Assembly (NCBI GenBank): GCA_017993835.1
Contig: JAGOLX010000048.1
Coordinates: 1 to 46,179 of the forward strand
Source of the DNA: Phycisphaerae bacterium
GTDB lineage: Bacteria > Planctomycetota > Phycisphaerae > Sedimentisphaerales > Anaerobacaceae
Direction of reading: 5' to 3'
DNA length: 46,179 nt
Shown: in pieces, positions 23,274-31,440 of the stretch
Numbering within the stretch: position 1 is the first letter of the stretch
Layout of the letters: each line of letters opens with the position of its first letter
Translations under genes and position numbers: made by a program
The notes under the pieces: generated by a model
The model's input: only the letters and a program-made list of their open reading frames with translations
Databases searched by the model: none
What the model was told of the DNA's origin: nothing

Positions 23274-23495
23274 GGGTGTATGACCGCTGTTGCGCCTTCC
23301 GATGGGCCGACGAGGTATGGGCGGGACTCTGTCATTCCTGCGGAAGCAGGAATCCACAAGCCATGGCATGTGGCGCATCCCAGGAACTGGATACTCGCGT
23401 TCCCCCCGATCGGGTCGAGGGCAGGTCTGGCTGGAATGACAATCCGGGGTCTCCGTGAACCCCTCCTGTATGTGAGCAAGTACGGTCATGCGACC
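23274..23495 (-). repeat. MITE-like element, copy 1
   Basis: About 220 bases with terminal inverted repeats (left gtgtatgaccgctgttgcgc; right gcaagtacggtcatgcgac) and internal palindromes of the CATTCC-type (23331-23360 and beyond). Orientation is opposite to copies 2 and 3. Confidence 0.7.
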
Positions 23496-23570
23496 ATTTC
23501 CACTTGAAAGGACGACGGGGATTTGTGATACTCGTCGCAATTCCGTGGAACGTTGTCTGTGGGAGTGTCG

Positions 23571-25484
23571 ATGGCTCGACGCAAGCCCGGTGAGAAACGA
23601 AGTCAGGAGTCCCGACGGCCGGCGGACAGCGTGTCCGTCGCGCTGGTGCAGCAGGGCGTGTCCCCACACCGATTCCGGGCGCCGCGGAGCGTGGTCTTCT
23701 TTGCCCTGTTCTGCCTCTACTTCGCCTTCGGGATCGATGTCCGTCTGATCTACCATTGCGGCGGGCTGGTGGACGACTTCCCCTGTTTCTACTGGGGATG
23801 GGATTTCCTCCGCGATTCTCTCGCTGTGCCCGGCGGGGCCGTCGAATACCTCTCGGCGCTTCTGGCCCAGTCCTTCTACTATTCCTGGCTCGGCGCCGCG
23901 GTGATGACAGCCAAGGCCTGGCTGCTCCTCGCGTGCACCGACTATGTCCTGAAGAACCTTGGCGTGGGTCACCTTCGAGGACTACGGTTCCTGGGCCCGT
24001 TGGCGTTGCTCGCCGTCTACTCGCGATACGGATTTCCGTTCCTGACCACGCTGGCCCTGCTGGCGGCACTGCTGGGCGTGTGTCTGTATCTGAGACTCCG
24101 GACGACGACCGACGGTCGCGCCGTCGGCTGGTTCCTGGCCATCGGTCTGCCTCTGTATGCGGTAGCCGGGGGTGCGTCGCACGTCTTCGTCGTCTTGTGC
24201 GGACTGTACGAACTGCTCGTGCGGCGCCGGCTGCGTGTCGGCGTCGTCCAATTGGCCTGCGGCGCGGCGACGCCGCTCGTGCTCGGGAATCTCGCGTATG
24301 GGGTCCGACTCGCCGACGCCTACTGGTGCCTGACGCCGCTGTCGTGGGAACTCCTGGGGCACAGCACATTCCGGATCATGCTAAATGCCATCTGGGTTCT
24401 CTACCTGTTCCTGCCTGTTCTTGTCGGTGCGGTAGGGGGATGGCGTCTGATCTTCGCAGGTCGGGGAGGTCTCGCGTCATCCTGGGGCAAGACCCGCGTC
24501 GCGCGAGTTCTCAGCGAGGACTGTCGGGGCAAGGTTGGCTTGAACCCTCCGACGCTGGCCCTCGTCGTCGTCACCGCTGTCGTCCTGCTGCTCGCCCGCG
24601 CGCCGGCGACCAAGGAGGTTCTGGTCGCCGACTACTTCTCTCGATACGAGATGTGGGATCGGCTGCTCGATCTGGGACGACGGAGTCCCTATCGCTACAC
24701 GGTCTGCCACGCGGTGGATCGCGCCCTGTGCCGGCTCGACCGATTGTGCGACGAGATGTTCTGCTTTCCGCAACAGCCTGAGGCGCTGCTGCTGACCGAT
24801 CGGACGGCCGAGCCGGTCTGGCAGAAATTTGACACGTGCCTGGATCTCGGCCTGATCAACCAGGCGGAGAACGCGCTGCTCATGTCCACGGAGATCTACG
24901 GCGAGCGGCCCCTCCTGCTCCACCGGCTGACGAGGGTCAACCTGGTCAAAGGCAACGTCGAGACCGCCCGCGTCTACCTCGAAGCTCTGACACGGGTCCC
25001 GTTCTGGGGTGCGACGGCCCGCCGGGATTTGGCTCGCCTGCAAGCCGATCCGGATTTGTCCGAGGACGAGCAGATCCAGCACTGGCGAAGCATCATGCTC
25101 AAGGCGGATTCCGTGAGGAACGTGGACGTCCTGGGCCAGTTGCTGACGGAGAACCCGGCGAATCGCACGGCCTATCAATACGCCGTAGCTTTCTCTCTGC
25201 TCTCGATGGATCTGGACGGCTTCGTGCGGCTGTTCGAGACGTACCATCAGCGGAGCTTCTCGCGAATTCCCAGGCACTTGGAGGAAGCCCTGCTGGTGTT
25301 CCGAACGGTGAAAAGGCAATCGCTCGATGCGCCGGGGCAGGCGGTTTCCCCCGAGGCCAAGGCGCAGCTCCAGGAATTCCTCCAGGTGTTCCAGCAGGCG
25401 GGCAGGGAGAAGACCGCCGCACGGTCGGCGATCCGCGAGAAGTTTGGCGGCACGTACTACTATTACTACTTCGTGGGCAGGTGA
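23571..25484 (+). CDS. DUF6057-like polytopic membrane protein with TPR-like soluble tail
   Basis: A 637-residue protein. ATG 23571 has GGAG five to six bases upstream; a TTG at 23553 is less likely. After a basic N-terminus, about ten hydrophobic segments run from residue ~45 (VVFFALFCLYFAFGIDVRLIYH) to ~345 (TLALVVVTAVVLLLARAP). The rest is soluble and helical, resembling TPR repeats (LINQAENALLMSTEIYGERPLLLHRL; NPANRTAYQYAVAFSLLSMDLDGFVRLFETYHQ), ending in a Tyr-rich GGTYYYYYFVGR. The layout fits DUF6057 proteins, whose function is unknown; assignment is from memory of that family. The stop overlaps the next gene by four bases (GTGA), so both are translated together. Confidence 0.65.
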   Translation: MARRKPGEKRSQESRRPADSVSVALVQQGVSPHRFRAPRSVVFFALFCLYFAFGIDVRLIYHCGGLVDDFPCFYWGWDFLRDSLAVPGGAVEYLSALLAQSFYYSWLGAAVMTAKAWLLLACTDYVLKNLGVGHLRGLRFLGPLALLAVYSRYGFPFLTTLALLAALLGVCLYLRLRTTTDGRAVGWFLAIGLPLYAVAGGASHVFVVLCGLYELLVRRRLRVGVVQLACGAATPLVLGNLAYGVRLADAYWCLTPLSWELLGHSTFRIMLNAIWVLYLFLPVLVGAVGGWRLIFAGRGGLASSWGKTRVARVLSEDCRGKVGLNPPTLALVVVTAVVLLLARAPATKEVLVADYFSRYEMWDRLLDLGRRSPYRYTVCHAVDRALCRLDRLCDEMFCFPQQPEALLLTDRTAEPVWQKFDTCLDLGLINQAENALLMSTEIYGERPLLLHRLTRVNLVKGNVETARVYLEALTRVPFWGATARRDLARLQADPDLSEDEQIQHWRSIMLKADSVRNVDVLGQLLTENPANRTAYQYAVAFSLLSMDLDGFVRLFETYHQRSFSRIPRHLEEALLVFRTVKRQSLDAPGQAVSPEAKAQLQEFLQVFQQAGREKTAARSAIREKFGGTYYYYYFVGR

Positions 25485-27082
25485 AGGGCCTCGTCGTGTC
25501 CAGACGTTTCATAGTTGGTTTGCTCCTGTTGGTCCTTGCGGCCGGCATCTTCCTCGGCGGAGGACTGCTGTACCGGTCGGTCTCGCAGGCGATGATTCGG
25601 CAGGCGGAGCCGGTAGACCGGCAGGCTCGGATACGACCCGACTACAGTGGGTCGGTCATCCCGCCGGATATTGCCCCGCTGAATTTCGCAATCCAGGAGT
25701 CCGGCGTCGCGTTCTGTGCCCGGATCTCGTCGCAGCAGGGCCAGGCCATCGAAGTGTTCAGCCGGGACGGCGTCGTCGAGATTCCGCTGAAGCGATGGCG
25801 GAGCCTGCTCGATGCCAACCGGGGGCAGACGCTGTGCGTGGATGTCTTCGCCCGCGATAGGAACGGGCGGTGGAGTCGTTTCCAGACGATCACGAACCAA
25901 ATCGCGCGAGAGGATATCGACGACCACCTCGTGTACCGCAAGATGCATCTGACCCACGTCCGCGTCCGCAGCAGGATCGGCGTCTACTGCCGGGATTTGA
26001 CCGGCTTCAAGGAATCCGTCGTGCTCGACAGCACCAGCTATGAAGGGGGGTGCCTGAACTGCCACAGTTTCCGCCAGAACCGCTGGGACAAGATGCTGCT
26101 GGGCGTCCGGTCGGAGAAGTACGGCACCGCGACGCTTCTGGCCGAGGACGGCGTCGTCCGCAAGCTCGGGACGAAGTTCGGCTACACCTCCTGGCACCCC
26201 AGCGGGCGACTGGCGGTCTACGCCGTCAACAACATCCCGCTGTTCTTTCACTCGACGCAGAACGAGGTGCGCGACACGACGAACGTCGATTCCATGCTGA
26301 TGGTGTACGACGCACAGCAGCATCGGATCGCGGTCGAGCCGAAGCTGGCGCAGAAGGACTGGCTGGAGAACTGGCCGACCTGGTCGGGCGACGGCAAGTA
26401 CCTTTACTTCTGCACGGCCCGCAAGCTCTGGCCGGCCGGCGCGGGCACGCCGCCCCCGCAGTATGACCAGATCAAGTACGACCTGGTTCGCATCCCGTAC
26501 GAGATCGAGACGAACACATGGGGGCAGATCGAGACCGTGCTGTCGGCCCAGCGGACCGGCAAGAGCATCGGCATGCCGCGAGTCAGTCCGGATGGCCGGT
26601 TCCTCTCGTTCTGTATGTTCGACTATGACTACTTCCCCGCCTGGAAGCAGGAAAGCGATCTGTACCTGATTGATCTCCAGGCTCCTCAACAGGATGGGCA
26701 GTTCGCCTACCGGCGCCTCGACATCAACAGCGACCAGAGCGAGGCCTGGCAGACGTGGTCGAGCAACAGCCGATGGCTCGTGTTCAGCAGCAAACGACTC
26801 CAGGGCGTCTTCACCCGGTTGTTCATCAGCTACGTGGACGCCGAGGGCAACGCCCACAAGCCCATCCTCCTGCCTCAGAAGGACCCCGAGTTCTATGACT
26901 CCTGTCTGCTCGTGTTCAACACGCCGGAATTGGTGGTCGGTCCGCCGCAGGTGGCAGGCGAGTCTCTCGCGAGGGCCTTCCGCAGTCGGCGAGCCACGTC
27001 GGTAGCGATGCCCGTCACGATGGCGACGCCGGCCTCGCCCCGGCCTCCTTCCGCCCCCTCGTCGCAAATGCAACACGAGTAA
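25481..27082 (+). CDS. Membrane-anchored PD40/TolB-like propeller with CxxCH motif
   Basis: A 533-residue protein starting at GTG 25481 in a GTGA overlap with the DUF6057-like gene. An N-terminal anchor (FIVGLLLLVLAAGIFLGGGLLY) exposes the rest outside the membrane. An Ig-like part (LNFAIQESGVAFCARISSQQG) precedes C191-L-N-C194-H195, a c-type heme attachment motif in EGGCLNCHSF. Then come PD40/TolB-like blades (TSWHPSGRLAVYAVNN; ENWPTWSGDGKYLYFCTA; MPRVSPDGRFLSFCM; QTWSSNSRWLVFSS). The paired gene is always of interest since it implies one complex: membrane TPR protein plus surface propeller. Whether heme is bound is untested, and only one CxxCH is present. Confidence 0.8.
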   Translation: MKGLVVSRRFIVGLLLLVLAAGIFLGGGLLYRSVSQAMIRQAEPVDRQARIRPDYSGSVIPPDIAPLNFAIQESGVAFCARISSQQGQAIEVFSRDGVVEIPLKRWRSLLDANRGQTLCVDVFARDRNGRWSRFQTITNQIAREDIDDHLVYRKMHLTHVRVRSRIGVYCRDLTGFKESVVLDSTSYEGGCLNCHSFRQNRWDKMLLGVRSEKYGTATLLAEDGVVRKLGTKFGYTSWHPSGRLAVYAVNNIPLFFHSTQNEVRDTTNVDSMLMVYDAQQHRIAVEPKLAQKDWLENWPTWSGDGKYLYFCTARKLWPAGAGTPPPQYDQIKYDLVRIPYEIETNTWGQIETVLSAQRTGKSIGMPRVSPDGRFLSFCMFDYDYFPAWKQESDLYLIDLQAPQQDGQFAYRRLDINSDQSEAWQTWSSNSRWLVFSSKRLQGVFTRLFISYVDAEGNAHKPILLPQKDPEFYDSCLLVFNTPELVVGPPQVAGESLARAFRSRRATSVAMPVTMATPASPRPPSAPSSQMQHE

Positions 27083-27247
27083 TCCATCGTGTGTCCGGCC
27101 CATGCCTCGTCGTCCCATAGGATGCCGCGGGAATGGTTATGTGCCCGCGCCCGGTTTTCGTGTTTGACTTCTGCGGTCCGCCATGTGAAGATTACGGCTA
27201 CGAACGGGTGAGAATCGGTAGCAGAGAGTATCTGGAGTTGTCGAGCG

Positions 27248-27619
27248 ATGAATCGGAGAAGCGATATCCTGGTTCTGCTGGGTGCGGTGGTGTGCGGGGT
27301 GTTGGGATACATCCTCTTCTTCGCGATCGCGCGTCGCGGCTTCTATGCGCTCGCCATACCGGGCGGGTTCTTGGGATTGGGTGCGGGCATTTTCAAGACC
27401 CGCACGAAGGGCGTTGCCGTTGCGTGCGGGCTCGCCGCGCTGGCCTTGGGCTTCTTCACGGAGTGGCGCTTCGCGCCGTTCGTAGCGGACGGCAGCCTGG
27501 GGTACTTCCTGTCGCACATCCATCAGCTCAGCGGGCTCACGCTGGTCATGATCGCCGCGGGTGCAGCGATTGGCTTCTATGTCCCATTCCGCCGTGGCCA
27601 GGAGGTGACGGATGCCTGA
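27248..27619 (+). CDS. Small four-helix membrane protein
   Basis: A 123-residue hypothetical membrane protein, MNRRSDILVLLGAVVCGVLG at the start, with hydrophobic segments at about 8-26, 32-50, 55-71 and 93-113 (LSGLTLVMIAAGAAIGFYV). GGAG precedes ATG 27248 by about nine bases. No family was recognised. Its last codons overlap the start of the next small membrane protein (27612), so the two form one translation unit; joint function in the membrane is inferred. Confidence 0.65.
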   Translation: MNRRSDILVLLGAVVCGVLGYILFFAIARRGFYALAIPGGFLGLGAGIFKTRTKGVAVACGLAALALGFFTEWRFAPFVADGSLGYFLSHIHQLSGLTLVMIAAGAAIGFYVPFRRGQEVTDA

Positions 27620-27977
27620 CCAGTCCACAGGATCTCGCCCATACCAAGGTGGAGACGCACCCGTGAGTCCAGCAGAATCGATGGGACCCCACAGTGCGAA
27701 GTCCGATGTGGTCGGCAGGATCAGCTTCTGGCTGGCTCTGTCGCCCGGGTTCTATGTCATAGCGTCTCTCCTGCGTCTTCCGGGTTTCGGCTGAGGCTCT
27801 CCCCTCGGACTCCTTGGAGGGGTCCTGATTGTGTTCGGTCCCCCTGTGGCCTTCGTCATCGGCCTTGTGGCGATGCTCCTGGACAGGCGAGCGCGGTGGG
27901 CACGGGCTGGTTTCGTCACGAGCCTCGTAGTCTTCGCCCTGTGGCTCACCGCTGTCATATGTGGCGGCTTCAACTGA
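27612..27977 (+). pseudogene. Small membrane protein interrupted by one in-frame TGA
   Basis: The gene begins at ATG 27612 behind AGGAGGTG, overlapping the previous stop. It reads 60 codons, ending RLPGFG, then meets TGA at 27792-27794. The same frame continues without another stop to TGA 27975-27977 and still looks like protein: GLLGGVLIVFGPPVAFVIG and FVTSLVVFALWLTAVICGG are two good membrane helices. The complete product would be 121 residues with three helices. The simplest reading is a TGG-to-TGA nonsense change or a sequencing error. Recoding is less likely: the residue is in a membrane helix context and there is no redox motif, although CCCCTC-N10-GAGGGG can form a hairpin right after the TGA. 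Confidence 0.6.
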
Positions 27978-28048
27978 TACGCGGGATTCTGTGTTTGGCT
28001 ACGCAACCGAGGCTCACAAGAACGAGGGCGGCTAACGGAACAAGGCGC

Positions 28049-28077
28049 TTGACATGATTCGCTCTAAGGTATATACT
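28049..28077 (+). promoter_or_regulatory. vapBC promoter
   Basis: TTGACA (28049-28054), 17 bases, TATACT (28072-28077): near-consensus sigma-70-type promoter 28 bases before the vapB start. Confidence 0.8.
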
Positions 28078-28090
28078 ATGATATATACCT
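28067..28090. promoter_or_regulatory. vapBC operator (inverted repeat over the -10 box)
   Basis: AGGTATATA (28067-28075) and TATATACCT (28082-28090) form a perfect 9-base inverted repeat with a 6-base centre. It covers the -10 box and the transcription start, the place expected for autorepression by VapB or VapBC. Confidence 0.75.
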
Positions 28091-28104
28091 ATACAGGAGT
28101 TGAT

Positions 28105-28341
28105 ATGGATACCGCGAAGCTGTTTAAGAACGGGCGAAGTCAGGCGGTGCGGCTTCCGAAGGAGTACGCGATGCCAGGGGACGAGGTATACGTCAAGCGG
28201 ATCAATGGGGCCGTCGTGCTCATTCCGAAGAATGGCGATCCATGGGGGCCATTTCTCAATAGTCTGGACAAATTCTCGGACGATTGTTTGAGTTCCGAAC
28301 GCGATCAAGGCGCATTCGAGCGGCGCGACGCCATCCCATGA
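28105..28341 (+). CDS. vapB: VapB-type (AbrB/SpoVT fold) antitoxin
   Basis: A 78-residue antitoxin. ATG 28105 has AGGAG five bases upstream; an earlier in-frame ATG (28054 frame) lies inside the promoter and is rejected. The swapped-hairpin DNA-binding motif is clear: MDTAKLFKNGRSQAVRLPKE then GDEVYVKRINGAVVLIPK. The C-terminal part (FLNSLDKFSDDCL) is the usual toxin-binding tail. Its last bases overlap the vapC start (ATGA), typical for VapBC. It should repress its own promoter through the inverted repeat at 28067-28090. Confidence 0.92.
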   Translation: MDTAKLFKNGRSQAVRLPKEYAMPGDEVYVKRINGAVVLIPKNGDPWGPFLNSLDKFSDDCLSSERDQGAFERRDAIP

Positions 28342-28748
28342 ACTACCTGCTCGATACCAACATCTGTATTGACATCATCAGATATAGACCGCCGGCGGTT
28401 CTGACACGGATTCAATCGCAACAGCCGGACGAGGTGGCCATCTCGACGATCACCCTTGCCGAGCTGGAGTACGGGATTGCCCGCAGCCGCTACCCTGATC
28501 GCAACAGGGTGGCACTGTTCGAATTCCTGCTTCCCTTCGCGATTCTCGGGTTTGACCAGAGAGCCGCGACCGAATATGGGTGTATCCGGTCGGCACTGGA
28601 GTCCAAGGGCAGGCCGATTGGCCCGATGGACTTGCTGCTGGCGGCACAGGCCAAGTCGCTCGACCTGACTCTGGTGACGAACAATGAAAGGGAATTCAAG
28701 AGGGTGGAGGGTCTGCGAGTGGAGAACTGGGCGAAGACTCGCAGATAG
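28338..28748 (+). CDS. vapC: VapC-type PIN-domain ribonuclease toxin
   Basis: A 136-residue toxin that cleaves RNA. The PIN acidic residues are present: Asp6 in MNYLLDTNI, Glu42 in TLAELEYG and Asp98 in IGPMDLLLAAQA; the last motif LVTNNEREF has the common Asn form. Start ATG 28338 overlaps vapB. The length is normal and the frame intact, so the module looks functional. An inverted repeat TCTGCGAGT/ACTCGCAGA spans the last codons (28712-28745) without a T-run; it might protect the 3' end of the message. The pair sits between small membrane proteins and a MITE-like element. Confidence 0.93.
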   Translation: MNYLLDTNICIDIIRYRPPAVLTRIQSQQPDEVAISTITLAELEYGIARSRYPDRNRVALFEFLLPFAILGFDQRAATEYGCIRSALESKGRPIGPMDLLLAAQAKSLDLTLVTNNEREFKRVEGLRVENWAKTRR

Positions 28749-28799
28749 CGTGCGGCATCCACGCCCGAAGCGAGTGTGCGCATGGCAGCCGGCCGTTCC

Positions 28800-29124
28800 G
28801 GGTGCATGACCGTAGTTGCACGCGTGCGCTGGAGGTTCACGGGGACCAGGGATTGTCATTCCCGCGAAGCCGTTCATGGGCCTTTGGCCCGCCCGAAGGG
28901 GATGGAAATGGTGCCGCTTCGCCACGTGGTACACAAGTCTTGTCCAATACACGACTTGGCGCGTTTTGTTCCGTTGTCCGTCCGTGTATTTCCAGAGGAG
29001 CGGGAATCCACTCACTCGGTCGCGTCCAGTCCCGCGGCTCCTGGATTCCTGCGTGCGCAGGAATGACAGCGTCCAGGCAATGTCGCGCCAGGTTGCGAAA
29101 GGGCGCAGGAACGGACATGCACAC
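28800..29124 (+). repeat. MITE-like element, copy 2, with an insertion in its first palindrome
   Basis: Terminal repeats are ggtgcatgaccgtagttgca (28801-28820) and cgcaggaacggacatgcac (29104-29122). The right palindrome (GGATTCCTGCGTGCGCAGGAATG, 29042-29064) is intact. The left one is split: ATTCCCGCG at 28859-28867 and GCGGGAATCC at 28999-29008 are separated by about 130 unrelated bases instead of 3-4. Confidence 0.65.
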
Positions 29125-29150
29125 GCTGTTCCTCTCTGACCCCAATTCCT

Positions 29151-29179
29151 TGGACAACGGGTGGGTCGGGCCCTATCAT
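29151..29179 (+). promoter_or_regulatory. Candidate sulfatase promoter
   Basis: TGGACA (29151-29156) and TATCAT (29174-29179) with 17 bases between them, about 67 bases before ATG 29246. Confidence 0.45.
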
Positions 29180-29245
29180 GACCGATGAACACGCAGGCAC
29201 AACTGCGAACATCTGTGGCCGCACGTTATTCGAAAGGGGCAGACC

Positions 29246-30769
29246 ATGAAGGGACAGACGCGACGCGAATTCCTCAAGACCCTGGGTGCTGCGGCGGGAT
29301 TCTCGCTGCTTGGAGGCGGGATCGGGCGGGGTCAGGCTTCCGGGGCGACCGGACGGCCGAACATCCTTTTCATCATGACCGACGACCACGCGTCCCACGC
29401 GATGAGCTGCTACGGGAGCAAAATCAACAAGACGCCCAACCTGGATCGCATCGCCAACGAGGGGATGCGGTTCACCAACAGCTTCTGCACGAACTCGATT
29501 TGCGCCCCGTGTCGGGCGGTGATTCTCACGGGCAAGTACAGCCATCTCAATGGGCTGATCGACAACAGCGTGACGTTCGACGGCTCGCAGCAGACATTTC
29601 CCAAGCTGCTCCAGGAGGCAGGCTACGAGACCGCGATCATCGGCAAGTGGCATCTCAAGAGCGACCCGACCGGCTTCGACTACTGGAACATCCTGCCCGG
29701 GCAGGGGGTGTACTACAATCCCGTGACGATCGAGATGGGCCGGCAGAAGAAGCACGAGGGTTATGTCACCGACATCCTCACGGACTACGCGATCGATTGG
29801 ATGAAGGGCCGTAAGGAGGGCAAGCCCTTCTGCCTGATGTTCCACCACAAGGCGCCGCATCGCGAGTGGGAGCCCGGGCCGAAGTATCTGACGCTGTATG
29901 ACGATGTCGAGATCCCGGAGCCTGCAACGCTCTTCGACGACAACGCCGGCCGGGGTCGGGCCGCCAAAGAGCAGGACATGACGATTGAGAAGACCCTGAC
30001 CAAACGCGACGTCAAGCTCGTCACGCCGGGCAGGCTCACGCCCGAGCAGCAGGCGAAGTGGGACGCCGCCTATGGGCCCAAGATCAAGGCCTTCGAGGAG
30101 GCGAATCTCCAGGGCAAGGACCTCGTCCGATGGAAGTATCAGCGGTACATCAAGGATTACCTGCGCTGCATCGCGTCCGTCGATGAGAGCGTCGGGAAGG
30201 TGCTCGACTACCTCGACCAATCGGGCCTGGCCCGGAATACGGTCGTGATCTACACAAGCGACCAGGGTTTCTACCTGGGCGACCACGGCTGGTTCGACAA
30301 GCGATTCATGTACGAGATCTCGCTGCGGATGCCGCTGCTGGTGCGGTATCCGAAGGAGATCCGCGCGGGCTCGGTGAACAGCGACATCGTGCTGAATCTG
30401 GACTTTGCCGAGACCTTCCTGGACTGGGCGGGCGTGCCTGTTCCCGCTGACATGCAGGGCCGGTCGCTGCGTCTGCTGTTGCAGGGGCGAACGCCCCCAG
30501 ACTGGCGGACCTCGATGTACTATCACTACTACGAGTACCCGGCGGTCCACAGCGTCAAACGCCATTACGGCGTCCGAACCGAGCGATACAAGCTGATTCA
30601 CTTCTACAACGATATTGACGAGTGGGAGTTGTACGACCTCAAGACCGATCCGGACGAAAGGCAGAACGTCTACAACGATCCCCAATATGCCGAGATCGTG
30701 CAGGAGCTGAAAGCCAAATTGAAGCAGTTGCGGGCCCAATACAACGACACGACCGGCGCGCCCGTGTAG
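29246..30769 (+). CDS. Tat-exported sulfatase with a CxPCR active-site variant
   Basis: A 507-residue sulfatase of the alkaline-phosphatase superfamily, exported folded by the Tat path ([11 protein letters not shown]). Metal ligands D46-D47 lie in FIMTDDHAS, and [11 protein letters not shown] near residue 338 supplies the second metal site. The activation motif reads C86-A-P-C89-R90 (usual: CxPSR); the formylglycine-forming Cys86, Pro88 and Arg90 are kept, but the Ser at +3 is Cys. The rest ([29 protein letters not shown]) is standard. It probably removes sulfate from algal or animal glycans in the periplasm. GGGG precedes ATG 29246. No partner gene of the same strand follows; a separate FGE is not seen in the window. 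Confidence 0.92.
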   Translation: MKGQTRREFLKTLGAAAGFSLLGGGIGRGQASGATGRPNILFIMTDDHASHAMSCYGSKINKTPNLDRIANEGMRFTNSFCTNSICAPCRAVILTGKYSHLNGLIDNSVTFDGSQQTFPKLLQEAGYETAIIGKWHLKSDPTGFDYWNILPGQGVYYNPVTIEMGRQKKHEGYVTDILTDYAIDWMKGRKEGKPFCLMFHHKAPHREWEPGPKYLTLYDDVEIPEPATLFDDNAGRGRAAKEQDMTIEKTLTKRDVKLVTPGRLTPEQQAKWDAAYGPKIKAFEEANLQGKDLVRWKYQRYIKDYLRCIASVDESVGKVLDYLDQSGLARNTVVIYTSDQGFYLGDHGWFDKRFMYEISLRMPLLVRYPKEIRAGSVNSDIVLNLDFAETFLDWAGVPVPADMQGRSLRLLLQGRTPPDWRTSMYYHYYEYPAVHSVKRHYGVRTERYKLIHFYNDIDEWELYDLKTDPDERQNVYNDPQYAEIVQELKAKLKQLRAQYNDTTGAPV

Positions 30770-30865
30770 TCCATCGGGGCCATGGCAAGCGCGGAAAAGC
30801 AGAAAGGCAGAACCGCGATGACTCTGCCTCTGTGGTCTTTGTCTTCGGCCGGCCTCCCGGCTCGG

Positions 30866-31438
30866 CTAGCGGATCACTTCGCCGGTGGCTTTGTTCCACC
30901 GCGTGGTGCGGTTCTGCATCCGATGCCTGGTCCCGTGGCAGTCGGTGCAGTACTTCTTGGCGTCCGCGCCGGAGGGGGCTTCCTGGAAGATGCTCAACCC
31001 TGCCTGCAGGATGGGTTCGTGGTCCTTGAGGTAGTCGATTTCATGCCTCGGATGGCACATCATGCACATGGGATTGATCCGTTCTTTCGGATACATCAGC
31101 TCGGGCGGCGTGACGTTCCCCTCGTCCGAGCGGTGGCGGAGCGATTCGCCGTGACATCGCTCGCAGCCGATCCCGGCCAGCTCGTGGTCCAGGGCCAGTT
31201 CCTCCTCGTCGAAGTCGAGATGGCAGGCCCGGCAATAGGGGTTGGCTACGAAGGCCTGCGTCGGTTTCGCGTAGTAGTCCTTATTGTCCTGCGGTTCCGC
31301 GGGCGCCTTCACGGCATGAGCGGTCTGTGAGGCGGCGCTGCGATTGCCGTCGTCGAATGAGCAGCTCATCGCGGCCAAGAGCAGCAGACTGCCCAGGAGG
31401 ATCGCTGGGACCGGCAGGGGCCCTTCTCGCCGTTTCAT
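30866..31438 (-). CDS. Tetraheme c-type cytochrome lipoprotein
   Basis: A 190-residue exported protein with four heme motifs: CRACH, CERCH, CMMCH and CTDCH. The signal ends LLLGSLLLLAAMSC, a lipobox that suggests lipid anchoring. Extra His residues (LDHEL, RHRSD, HEIDY, HRMQ) can serve as distal ligands. It resembles small tetraheme cytochromes of the NrfH/NapC-like or cytochrome c554 group only in motif count; no closer family was recognised. ATG 31438 follows the stop of the aldo/keto reductase-like gene by two bases, so the gene is the last of a three-gene operon and likely hands electrons to or from that protein; this is inferred from the arrangement. Confidence 0.82.
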   Translation of the reverse strand: MKRREGPLPVPAILLGSLLLLAAMSCSFDDGNRSAASQTAHAVKAPAEPQDNKDYYAKPTQAFVANPYCRACHLDFDEEELALDHELAGIGCERCHGESLRHRSDEGNVTPPELMYPKERINPMCMMCHPRHEIDYLKDHEPILQAGLSIFQEAPSGADAKKYCTDCHGTRHRMQNRTTRWNKATGEVIR

Positions 31439-31440
31439 TC

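Larger units (their letters stand above)
28749..29245. other. Intergenic stretch between vapC and the sulfatase
   Basis: It is occupied by MITE-like copy 2 and, at its end, the candidate sulfatase promoter at 29151-29179. No gene is supported. Confidence 0.6.

Noticed and set aside
23274-23507. Short frames containing VIPAEAGIH or SFLRKQE-type peptides
   Set aside because: These peptides are translations of the palindromic elements and recur wherever a copy lies (also near 20.1, 29.0, 33.9 and 45.5 kb).
27792-27830. Selenocysteine insertion at the in-frame TGA
   Set aside because: A hairpin follows, but its loop begins only 12 bases after the TGA, the site is in a hydrophobic segment without a redox partner, and no Sec machinery is in the window.
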